From DATKZB01 sp035528235 (GTDB taxonomy: Bacteria > Planctomycetota > Phycisphaerae > FEN-1346), in assembly GCA_035528235.1 (NCBI GenBank), contig DATKZB010000003.1, positions 1-12,030 on the forward strand: a stretch of 12,030 bases of DNA, given 5' to 3'. The translations under genes and the position numbers were made by a program. Every line of letters starts with the position of its first letter. The first letter of the stretch is position 1. Shown here in pieces: positions 1-5,625 of the stretch. The notes below the pieces were generated by a model. That model was not told the origin of the DNA. It did no database searches and saw only the letters and a list, made by a program, of their open reading frames with translations.

Positions 1-2173
1 CCTGGTCGCGCCGGACCAGGACGTGCGCCAGGGCCGCTTGGGCCCTGGTGTCTTTCGGGTCGGCCCGCACGAGGGCCTCCAGGTGTTTGGCGGCCTCGGC
101 GAAATCGCCCTTGGCAAACAGCGCCTCGGCCACGCGCCAACGCAGCCCGGTGTGGTCGGACGCCACGGCCAGACCCCGGCCGTACCACGCGATGGCGTCG
201 TCCCACATACCCTGCCGGGCCAGGACGTCGCCGACCACCAGGTATCCCTGCGGGTCGGGCCGGACCGCGACGGCGCGGGCCAGGTACGTCATGGCCTCGT
301 CGGTGTGGCCCTGGACAAGACAGACCGAGGCCAGCCCCTGGTACGCGGGGATGCAGTTGGGCTTGCGGTCGATGGTCTGGCGGTACTGGTCGGCGGCCTC
401 GTGGGTGCGGCCCTGCCGGGCCAGGGCGTCGGCCAGCGAGACCCGGGCCTCGGCGTGCGAGGGCACCTCCCCGAGGACCTTCTGCCAGAGGGCCGTCGCC
501 GTGACCAGGTCGCCCGAGGCGAACCGGAACCGCGCGAACTGATGCCAGAGGCACCAGTCATCCGGGGCCTTCTTCAGGGCGGCCAGGTAGACCCGCAGGT
601 GGTCGTCCGAGGTCTCGGGCGACTCGCACCACGCCAGGTCGGCCACGGCGCTCATCATCCGGGCCTGGCGCAAGGCGTGGTCGGACTGGTTGGTGAACGG
701 CGGCAGCGCCGTCGCCCGGGCCATGATACGGGCCAGGCGCAGGCGGTCCCAGCCGGTCAGGGCCAGGCGGCCGGCACACTCTTCGGCGGTAGGCACCGGA
801 CCGGGAGCGGCGGCGCGGACGGCCTCGGGCAGCGCCTTCTCGACGGCCGCAAGAAGCGCCTCGGCCAGCCGGCAGGTGCCCTCGAACGTGGGGTGGGCGT
901 GCTCGTAGAAGAGCCGCTCGCCCGGCACGCCGTCGTCGGCCTCCGGGCAGCCGGCCAGGGCCGCCTCGGCGTCGACCAGAAAGACGCCGTCGGCCTCGCG
1001 TCCGGCGGCCTCGTCGCGGACGACCTGGTTCAGCGGTCCGGGCGCGCGGAACGCCAGGGCGTCGAGGTCGCGTGCCCGGGCATAATGCCGGCCGGCCTCG
1101 TCGCATCGCTTCAGGGCGGCCAGGCACCGGGCCAGGCGGAAGTGCAAATCGGCGAACTCCTCGTCGATGGCCAGGGCGGCCCGGTAGCCGTCGAGGGCCT
1201 CGGCCCATCGGCCGGCATTCTCGGCCTCCTCGGCCCGGTCCAGGAGCGTCTGCCACTCGGCCTCCTCGGCCTCTGTCAGGCCCGCCCCGTGCCGCGAGGC
1301 CAGCGGCGCGCAGTCCCCCAGGTTGGTCGCCACGGTCGAGACGACCGCGCGGGCGCCCGCCCCCTGCGCCGACTCGATGATGTCCCGCAGGTTGGCCCGG
1401 AACCGGCTGCACACGGCGTCGCGGCGCGGATCGGTGGCCCCGACCGCCTGCGCCAGGAACGTCTCGAGGGTCTGGGGGCGGACGACCTGGGCGTCCTTGC
1501 CGAGCGCCCGGGCCACGTCCTCGACCAACTGGCCCACGCGGGTGGTCTTCAGCCAGAGGCACGTGCGGGTGGCCGTCAGGCTGGAGCGGCACAGGGGCGA
1601 CGTCACCAGCGGGCTGCACGGGCCGACGACGTCGTTGTTCCCCATGTAGACGATAAAGATATCGGCATCGCGCTCGGCACACTCGCGGGCAATCTGGAGG
1701 ACGCCGTGCGAGTCGATGCCGCGCATGGCCGCGTTGACCACCTCGAAACGCGTGGCCGGGTACCGCGCGCGAAGCATGACCTCCAGCACCCGCGCGATGC
1801 CGTAGGCAGGGTCGGGCGTGCCGGCGGCGGCCGATTCGCCCAGCACGAACACCCGGACCGTGCCAGGGGGCTTCTCGCCGGCCAGCCGCAGCGGCTGCGG
1901 CTCGGTGGCCACGGACGGAGGCGAAAAACGCCACGCAAACTGCCAGTTGCCCGTGTACGTCCGGCCGCCGTCGTACGAAATGAAGAAGTCGGTGGGGTAC
2001 CCGTACCCGACGAGCGCCAGAACCGCTTCCAGCGCGAGAAGCACCAGCGCCGGGGCCAGAACGACGAGCGCGAGGCGCAGCATCCACGGGTGCCGGCCGG
2101 GGAAGCCGGCAACCGCCTCGGCCTCAGCGCGGCCGGTCGGCCTGCTCTCGTGTTGGTTCTCTGCCGCTCTCAT
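1..2173 (-). CDS. Membrane-anchored SGNH/GDSL hydrolase with TPR repeats (C-terminus cut by window edge)
   Basis: The frame is open from ATG 2173 to the left window edge, giving 724 codons with no stop, so the C-terminus lies outside. An in-frame TAG (2191-2189) fixes 2173 as the furthest upstream ATG; I see no strong Shine-Dalgarno sequence. Residues about 31-52 form one hydrophobic segment, suggesting an N-terminal membrane anchor with the rest outside the cytoplasm. SGNH motifs follow: GES with nucleophile Ser114, GNND with Asn180, and HAHPTFEG with His427 as the probable catalytic His. Two TPR-like helix pairs (about 305-365, EALDGYRAALAIDEEFADLH) sit inside the catalytic domain between the Asn and His blocks. 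After a PPFTNQ segment come about five or six more TPRs (about 520-724). Family knowledge suggests an esterase or acyl-hydrolase acting on envelope glycans or lipids; the substrate is unknown. It probably has its own promoter (2314-2342). Confidence 0.88.
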   Translation of the reverse strand, partial: MRAAENQHESRPTGRAEAEAVAGFPGRHPWMLRLALVVLAPALVLLALEAVLALVGYGYPTDFFISYDGGRTYTGNWQFAWRFSPPSVATEPQPLRLAGEKPPGTVRVFVLGESAAAGTPDPAYGIARVLEVMLRARYPATRFEVVNAAMRGIDSHGVLQIARECAERDADIFIVYMGNNDVVGPCSPLVTSPLCRSSLTATRTCLWLKTTRVGQLVEDVARALGKDAQVVRPQTLETFLAQAVGATDPRRDAVCSRFRANLRDIIESAQGAGARAVVSTVATNLGDCAPLASRHGAGLTEAEEAEWQTLLDRAEEAENAGRWAEALDGYRAALAIDEEFADLHFRLARCLAALKRCDEAGRHYARARDLDALAFRAPGPLNQVVRDEAAGREADGVFLVDAEAALAGCPEADDGVPGERLFYEHAHPTFEGTCRLAEALLAAVEKALPEAVRAAAPGPVPTAEECAGRLALTGWDRLRLARIMARATALPPFTNQSDHALRQARMMSAVADLAWCESPETSDDHLRVYLAALKKAPDDWCLWHQFARFRFASGDLVTATALWQKVLGEVPSHAEARVSLADALARQGRTHEAADQYRQTIDRKPNCIPAYQGLASVCLVQGHTDEAMTYLARAVAVRPDPQGYLVVGDVLARQGMWDDAIAWYGRGLAVASDHTGLRWRVAEALFAKGDFAEAAKHLEALVRADPKDTRAQAALAHVLVRRDQ

Positions 2174-2313
2174 CAGCCGACAGACGGGCTATGCGAGCAG
2201 CCCCGGACCGACGCCGGGCGACCGATAGGATAGCGCCATGCGTCGCTTCGATATGGTCCCGCGACGCCGCGGGAAACACTTCAGGGGCCGACTCACATGA
2301 CGTGACCAAGAGT

Positions 2314-2342
2314 ACTATAGCACGGAATTCGGTTCGTGCCAG
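2314..2342 (-). promoter_or_regulatory. Candidate sigma70-type promoter for the SGNH-TPR gene
   Basis: On the minus strand, CTGGCA (2342-2337, 4/6 match to TTGACA) and TATAGT (2319-2314, 5/6 match to TATAAT) are separated by exactly 17 bp. The site lies in a short AT-rich island within very GC-rich DNA. Transcription would start near 2307 and leave a leader of about 130 nt before ATG 2173. The evidence is pattern matching only. Confidence 0.45.
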
Positions 2343-2400
2343 CGGAAACCGGCCGGCGTCCGGGAAACGGCGCGGCCCGGCACCCGCCGCATGGCGCTAA

Positions 2401-2522
2401 TCCTACAACGCCAGTTCGCTACTTCATCCCGCCTGGCGGCCTTCCTAGGCCGCCAGGAACACGCTTCAGGCCCGATCGCGGCGGCCTGGGAAGGCCGCCG
2501 CGCGACAAGTGGCGTTGTAGGA
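2401..2522 (+). mobile_element. MITE-like 122-bp element, copy A
   Basis: The first 13 bp (TCCTACAACGCCA, 2401-2413) are perfectly inverted at 2510-2522, and 15 of the terminal 16 positions pair. The flanks are a 4-bp direct repeat, CTAA at 2397-2400 and at 2523-2526, which looks like a target-site duplication. Inside are two strong hairpins: 2432-2442 with 2447-2457 (11-bp stem, loop TCCT), and 2477-2487 with 2492-2502 (11-bp stem, loop GGGA). Both share the core GGCGGCCT/AGGCCGCC. A second copy in opposite orientation at 5410-5531 differs at only 6 of 122 positions. There is no transposase, so mobilisation would need an enzyme supplied elsewhere. Target sites fitting YTAR recall IS5-group elements, but that link is inference. 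Copy A begins 34 bp past the comB stop in the direction of its transcription. Confidence 0.85.
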
Positions 2523-2556
2523 CTAATGGCTTGTGAGAGATGCACTTACGCACCGC

Positions 2557-3300
2557 CTACCGGGCCGAGATAACCGGCGGGTCGCCGCGCACCTCCGGCA
2601 CGACGTCGGTCGTGTCGACCTGGGCGCAGACGGCCAGGTCGGCGTCCAGGCCGAGGCCGACGATGGCAGCCCCGCCCGCCGTCTGGCGGAAGACCTGGCC
2701 GAAACTTGCGGCCACGCCGCGCCAGGCCGCCAGGGCCACGCGGGCCGAATCGTCGAGGTCAAAGGCCTCGCCGCCCGGCGCATCGCCCATGGCCTCGATG
2801 ACCGCCCCGGCCACCAGCGTATCTTCGCACGAGACCGCCCCCACCGTGCCGGCCGGCACGAAGACAACCGGCCGGCCGAGCGCCGCAGCGCGGCGGGCCA
2901 CGGCCGCGCGGTTCGACAGGGCGGCCACGAGGATCGTTTGGGCGGCCATGGCGTCGAGGATGGCCTGGGTGCCGTTGGTCGTCGTCAGAAGGAGCGTGCG
3001 GTCGCCGACCCGGTCGGCCGTCATGACGGACGGGCTGTTATTGAGGTCGAGCCCTTCGATGCGGACGCCGCCGCGCTCCCCCGCCGTCACCACCGACCCC
3101 GCCGGCCGCCGGGCCGCCTCGGCCCGAACCTCGGCGTCGGTGCGGCAGGGAATGACCTCGCGGCAGCCGGCCGCCAGGGCCGCCACGACCGTCGTCGTGG
3201 CCCGGATGGCGTCGATGACCACGGCCGTGGCGCCGGCCAGGTCGACGCCCGCGCGGGCCGACGGCTCGAACAGAACGCGGACGCTGGGTCGGTGGGTCAC
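2557..3300 (-). CDS. comB: 2-phosphosulfolactate phosphatase family protein (ComB-like)
   Basis: This 247-aa protein matches the length and motif order of the ComB family. Visible motifs are VVIDAIRATTT (residues 27-37), GER (74-76), LDLNNSP (84-90), TTTNGT (106-111), AALSN (126-130) and CED (158-160). ComB removes phosphate from 2-phosphosulfolactate using Mg2+, a step in coenzyme M or sulfolactate synthesis. No other gene of that pathway is in the window, so the substrate here may differ. GTG 3300 is chosen as the start because GTGA overlaps the TGA stop of the upstream macro-domain gene by 4 bp, and the ComB match begins a few residues later. A weak GAGG lies about 10 nt upstream. The open frame continues upstream but only as a shadow of the macro gene. 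No signal peptide is seen, so it is cytoplasmic. Confidence 0.87.
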   Translation of the reverse strand: MTHRPSVRVLFEPSARAGVDLAGATAVVIDAIRATTTVVAALAAGCREVIPCRTDAEVRAEAARRPAGSVVTAGERGGVRIEGLDLNNSPSVMTADRVGDRTLLLTTTNGTQAILDAMAAQTILVAALSNRAAVARRAAALGRPVVFVPAGTVGAVSCEDTLVAGAVIEAMGDAPGGEAFDLDDSARVALAAWRGVAASFGQVFRQTAGGAAIVGLGLDADLAVCAQVDTTDVVPEVRGDPPVISAR

Positions 3301-3815
3301 GCCGCTAACGCCTCGAACACGTCGCGGAAGGTCTGGTAGGCCGGGGCATCGTAGAGGACGAACCGCACGTCCTCCAGGCTGGTCTGGCCGGCGAGGTGCG
3401 CGGCCACCTCCTCCAGCATGATCTCGGCGCAGCGTCGCATGGGGAACCCCGCGATGCCCGTGCCGATGGCCGGAAAGGCGATGGACCGCAGCCCCTTCTC
3501 GTCGGCCCGGCGGAGGCTGGCCCGGGTCGAGAGGCGGAGGTTCTCTTCGCTGGTGGCCTCGCCCAGCCGCATGCTGGCCGCATGGATAACGTACCGGGCC
3601 TTGAGGTGTCCGGCGCCGGTCATGGCGGCCTCGCCCAGTGGGATGGTGCCGATGTGGTCGCAGTCGTCCTGGATGGTCATGCCGCCCTTGCGTCGGATGG
3701 CCCCGGCCACGCCGGCGCCGAGTTTCAGATCGTTGTTGGCGGCATTGACGATGGCGTCGACCGCCTGGCACGTCAGATCGCCCTGCAGGATGCGGATCTT
3801 CTCCTTGGCGCCCAT
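3297..3815 (-). CDS. Macro-domain protein (ADP-ribose / ADP-ribosyl binding or hydrolase)
   Basis: This 172-aa protein is a single stand-alone macro domain. It shows GDLT (12-15), DAIVNAANNDLKLGAGVAGAI (20-40, the adenine and ribose-proximal loop with Asn24 and Asn27) and FPAIGTGIAGFP (114-125, the phosphate-binding loop). Family members bind ADP-ribose and some remove it from proteins or hydrolyse ADP-ribose-1''-phosphate or O-acetyl-ADP-ribose. I cannot tell which activity applies. The frame stays open further upstream to 4076. ATG 3815 is preferred because AGGGGGG lies 8 nt before it, the domain starts right after it, and the upstream extension looks like non-coding promoter DNA. Its TGA overlaps the comB GTG, so the two are almost certainly co-transcribed and translationally coupled. 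It is divergent from the beta-glucosidase. Confidence 0.9.
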   Translation of the reverse strand: MGAKEKIRILQGDLTCQAVDAIVNAANNDLKLGAGVAGAIRRKGGMTIQDDCDHIGTIPLGEAAMTGAGHLKARYVIHAASMRLGEATSEENLRLSTRASLRRADEKGLRSIAFPAIGTGIAGFPMRRCAEIMLEEVAAHLAGQTSLEDVRFVLYDAPAYQTFRDVFEALAA

Positions 3816-3823
3816 CGATGTGT

Positions 3824-3830
3824 CCCCCCT
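3824..3830 (-). promoter_or_regulatory. Ribosome binding site of the macro-domain gene
   Basis: AGGGGGG on the minus strand lies 8 nt upstream of ATG 3815. It is the strongest Shine-Dalgarno sequence in this area and decides the start against the longer frame reaching 4076. Confidence 0.65.
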
Positions 3831-3878
3831 GACGTCGCTCACCTCGCCCGCCGCGGCCCATCCGGGCGGATTGCTTAT

Positions 3879-3884
3879 AGTATA
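3879..3884 (-). promoter_or_regulatory. Candidate -10 element for the macro-comB operon
   Basis: TATACT on the minus strand (5/6 match to TATAAT) lies in the AT-rich patch 3871-3889, which stands out from about 70% GC surroundings. It is about 64 bp upstream of ATG 3815. No good -35 hexamer is found at normal spacing, so another sigma factor or an activator may be needed, or the call may be wrong. Confidence 0.35.
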
Positions 3885-3919
3885 CCCGTTGCTGCCCCGG
3901 GATGCGACCCGGAAATGTG

Positions 3920-3933
3920 GGGCCCGCGGGCCC
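3920..3933. promoter_or_regulatory. Perfect 14-bp palindrome between divergent promoters
   Basis: GGGCCCGCGGGCCC reads identically on both strands. It lies between the candidate leftward -10 (3879-3884) and the rightward promoter (3951-3980). A repressor or activator dimer bound here could control both units. In GC-rich DNA such palindromes also arise by chance, so this is tentative. Confidence 0.3.
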
Positions 3934-3950
3934 AGGCGGCGAAGCGGCGC

Positions 3951-3980
3951 TTTCCATTTGCCGCGGGGTCTGGTAATAAT
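3951..3980 (+). promoter_or_regulatory. Candidate promoter of the GH1 beta-glucosidase gene
   Basis: TTTCCA (3951-3956, 4/6 match to TTGACA) and AATAAT (3975-3980, 5/6 match to TATAAT) are 18 bp apart, in the only AT-rich patch before the gene. Transcription would start near 3987, leaving a leader of about 58 nt. Confidence 0.4.
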
Positions 3981-3996
3981 ATCCGGCCGAACGCGA

Positions 3997-4016
3997 GGCG
4001 CCCCCAGCGGGGCGCC
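3997..4016 (+). promoter_or_regulatory. GC-rich stem-loop in the glucosidase leader
   Basis: GGCGCCCC (3997-4004) pairs perfectly with GGGGCGCC (4009-4016) around the loop CAGC. It lies just after the predicted transcription start and ends 14 nt before the ribosome binding site. It could stabilise the mRNA or affect translation. There is no U-tract, so it is not a classical terminator. Confidence 0.35.
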
Positions 4017-4030
4017 GGGTCTCCCCTGGG

Positions 4031-4036
4031 AAAGGA
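4031..4036 (+). promoter_or_regulatory. Ribosome binding site of the GH1 gene
   Basis: AAAGGA lies 8 nt upstream of ATG 4045. It overlaps the alternative ATG at 4036, so 4045 is the better-supported start and MAFPQGF the better N-terminus. Confidence 0.55.
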
Positions 4037-4044
4037 TGTCGGCC

Positions 4045-5409
4045 ATGGCATTTCCGCAAGGGTTCGTGTGGGGCACCGCAACGGCCTCGTATCAGATCGA
4101 GGGCGCCGCCCACGAAGACGGCAAGGGCCCGAGCGTCTGGGACATGCTGTGCCGCCGGCCCGGCGCCATCTGGAACGGCCAGACCGGCGACGTAGCCTCG
4201 GATCACTATCATCGCTGGGCCGAGGACGTGGCCCTGATGAAACGCCTGGGCCTGGGCGCCTACCGCTTCTCCATCTCCTGGCCGCGCGTCATTCCACATG
4301 GCACCGGCAACGTCAACGCCAAGGGCCTGGCGTTTTACGACCGGCTGGTCGACGCCCTGCTGGCGGCGGGCGTGACGCCGTACGTCACGCTCTTCCACTG
4401 GGATTACCCGTACGACCTGTACTGCCGGGGCGGATGGCTGAACCGCGACTCGGCCGACTGGTTCGCCGAGTACGCCACGGTGCTGGCCGCGAAACTGGGC
4501 GACCGCGTCGGACACTGGATGACCCTCAACGAGCCGCAGTGTTTCGTGGGCCTCGGGCACTTTGACGGACGCCACGCCCCCGGCGACCGGCTGAACTGGG
4601 CCGAGGTCCTCCGGGCCGCCCATCACGCCCTGCTGGCCCACGGCAAGGGCGTGCAGGCGATTCGCGCCGCCTCGCCGGGACCGTGCCAGGTGGGTTTCGC
4701 GCCCGTCGGTGTGGTGCGGATTCCCGCGACCGACTCAGCCGCCGACGTCGAGGCCGCCCGGGCCGACATGTTCGCCGTAACCGCCCGCAACCAGTGGAAC
4801 AACACCTGGTGGATGGACCCGGTCTTCTTCGGCACGTACCCCGCGGACGGCCTCGCGCTGTACGCCGCCGACCTGCCGCCCATCCGCGACGGCGACCTGG
4901 AGACGATACGCCAACCGCTCGACTTCTTCGGGGCAAACATCTACACGGGCAGCACCGTCCGCGCGGGCGCCGGCGGCCAGCCCGAGGCCGTGCCCGACCC
5001 GGTGGGCATCGGCCTGACGGGTTTCAAGTGGCCCGTGACGCCGGCGGCCCTGTACTGGGGACCCCGCCTCTTCTTCGAGCGGTACCGGCTGCCCGTGTAC
5101 ATCACCGAGAACGGGATGAGCGGCACCGACTGGGTAGGCCCCGACGGCGCCGTGCACGACGCTCCGCGCATCGATTACACGGCCGAGCACCTGGCGGCGC
5201 TGGGGCGGGCCGTCGACGACGGCGTGGACGTGCGCGGGTACTTCCACTGGTCGCTCATGGACAACTTCGAGTGGGCCGAGGGGTACAAGGAACGCTTCGG
5301 CCTGATCCACACGGACTTCGTGACGGGGAAGCGGACGCTCAAGGATTCCGCCCTCTGGTACAAGGACGTCATCGCCGCGAACGGCGCGAACCTGTCGGCC
5401 AAGCGCTAG
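4045..5409 (+). CDS. Glycoside hydrolase family 1 beta-glucosidase
   Basis: This 454-aa protein is a full-length GH1 enzyme. It starts with the family N-terminal signature (FVWGTATASYQIEGA), carries the acid/base TLNEPQ with Glu163, and the nucleophile ITENGMSG with Glu355. The C-terminal part HWSLMDNFEWAEGYKERFG is the aglycone and glucose-binding region. GH1 enzymes cleave beta-linked glucose (sometimes galactose or other sugars) from cellobiose and aryl or alkyl glucosides by a retaining mechanism. No signal peptide is present, so it is cytoplasmic and would act on imported disaccharides or glycosides. ATG 4045 is chosen over 4036 on ribosome-binding-site spacing. It is divergent from macro-comB. 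The TAG stop lies within the CTAG target duplication of the MITE-like element that begins at the next base, so the insertion left the protein intact. The exact sugar specificity cannot be read from sequence. Confidence 0.97.
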   Translation: MAFPQGFVWGTATASYQIEGAAHEDGKGPSVWDMLCRRPGAIWNGQTGDVASDHYHRWAEDVALMKRLGLGAYRFSISWPRVIPHGTGNVNAKGLAFYDRLVDALLAAGVTPYVTLFHWDYPYDLYCRGGWLNRDSADWFAEYATVLAAKLGDRVGHWMTLNEPQCFVGLGHFDGRHAPGDRLNWAEVLRAAHHALLAHGKGVQAIRAASPGPCQVGFAPVGVVRIPATDSAADVEAARADMFAVTARNQWNNTWWMDPVFFGTYPADGLALYAADLPPIRDGDLETIRQPLDFFGANIYTGSTVRAGAGGQPEAVPDPVGIGLTGFKWPVTPAALYWGPRLFFERYRLPVYITENGMSGTDWVGPDGAVHDAPRIDYTAEHLAALGRAVDDGVDVRGYFHWSLMDNFEWAEGYKERFGLIHTDFVTGKRTLKDSALWYKDVIAANGANLSAKR

Positions 5410-5531
5410 CCCTACAACGCAACTTGTCGCGCGGCGGCCTTCCCAGGCCGCCGCGATCGGGCCTGACGCATGTTCCTGGCGGCCTAGGAAGGCCGCCAGG
5501 CGGGATGAAGTAGCGAAGTTGCGTTGTAGGA
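5410..5531 (-). mobile_element. MITE-like 122-bp element, copy B (inverted relative to copy A)
   Basis: The reverse complement of this stretch matches copy A (2401-2522) at 116 of 122 positions without gaps. The terminal 16 bp (5410-5425 and 5516-5531) are inverted at 15 of 16 positions. The flanks are a 4-bp direct repeat, CTAG at 5406-5409 and at 5532-5535, different from the CTAA around copy A, which argues for two independent insertions rather than one duplicated segment. Both internal hairpins are conserved with their loops. Inner repeat position 12 is C at both ends of copy A but A at both ends of copy B, so pairing is kept. The left duplication supplies the glucosidase stop codon. Relative to transcription of the upstream gene, this copy lies in the same sense as copy A does to comB. 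Confidence 0.87.
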
Positions 5532-5575
5532 CTAGTGCCGTTTCCAGAAAGGTAGTATTACTTTTGACGGGGTGC

Positions 5576-5598
5576 CACTGGCGGCTTGTCCGCCAGTG
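5576..5598 (+). repeat. Short perfect inverted repeat (hairpin) before the phosphodiesterase gene
   Basis: CACTGGCGG (5576-5584) pairs with CCGCCAGTG (5590-5598) around the loop CTTGT. It ends 15 nt before the ribosome binding site AGGGG (5614-5618) of the next gene. It could end glucosidase transcription, regulate the downstream gene, or be one copy of a dispersed short repeat. There is no U-tract. Confidence 0.4.
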
Positions 5599-5625
5599 TG
5601 CCGCCCGCGCCATAGGGGTTGACCC

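Larger units (their letters stand above)
2174..2556. other. Intergenic region between comB and the SGNH-TPR gene
   Basis: This 383-bp stretch lies between the comB stop and the SGNH-TPR start, both genes reading leftward. It holds the 122-bp MITE-like element (2401-2522), a candidate promoter (2314-2342) and about 130 bp of probable 5' leader (2174-2307). I see no RNA gene or convincing small ORF. Short open frames here are read either through the element or out of frame into the SGNH gene. Confidence 0.6.

Noticed and set aside
558..2112. Minus-strand frames of 509 and 169 codons over the SGNH-TPR gene
   Set aside because: They are out of frame with the motif-bearing frame, and their translations are Arg/Gly/Pro-rich without motifs.
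23..2233. A 736-codon plus-strand open frame
   Set aside because: It mirrors the SGNH-TPR gene, whose minus-strand frame shows catalytic motifs and TPRs. The plus translation has no domain-like pattern.
2124..2309. A 61-codon minus-strand ORF in the SGNH leader, as a possible upstream ORF
   Set aside because: It starts almost at the predicted transcription start, lacks a ribosome binding site, has no recognisable features and overlaps the gene out of frame.
2391..2573. Open frames read through the 122-bp element in both copies, giving a similar peptide (FATSSRLAAFLGRQEHASG)
   Set aside because: The peptide similarity comes from DNA repeat identity. The changes between copies preserve end pairing rather than codons, and no ribosome binding site is present.
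2401..5531. CRISPR array or phage attachment sites
   Set aside because: There are only two repeat copies, inverted and 2.9 kb apart around ordinary genes, with no spacers, integrase or cas genes.
2401..5531. A TA-targeting (IS630/Tc1-like) MITE
   Set aside because: A 2-bp TA duplication cannot be fully excluded because TA lies within both CTAA and CTAG. The 4-bp match at each copy, differing between copies, fits a 4-bp duplication better.
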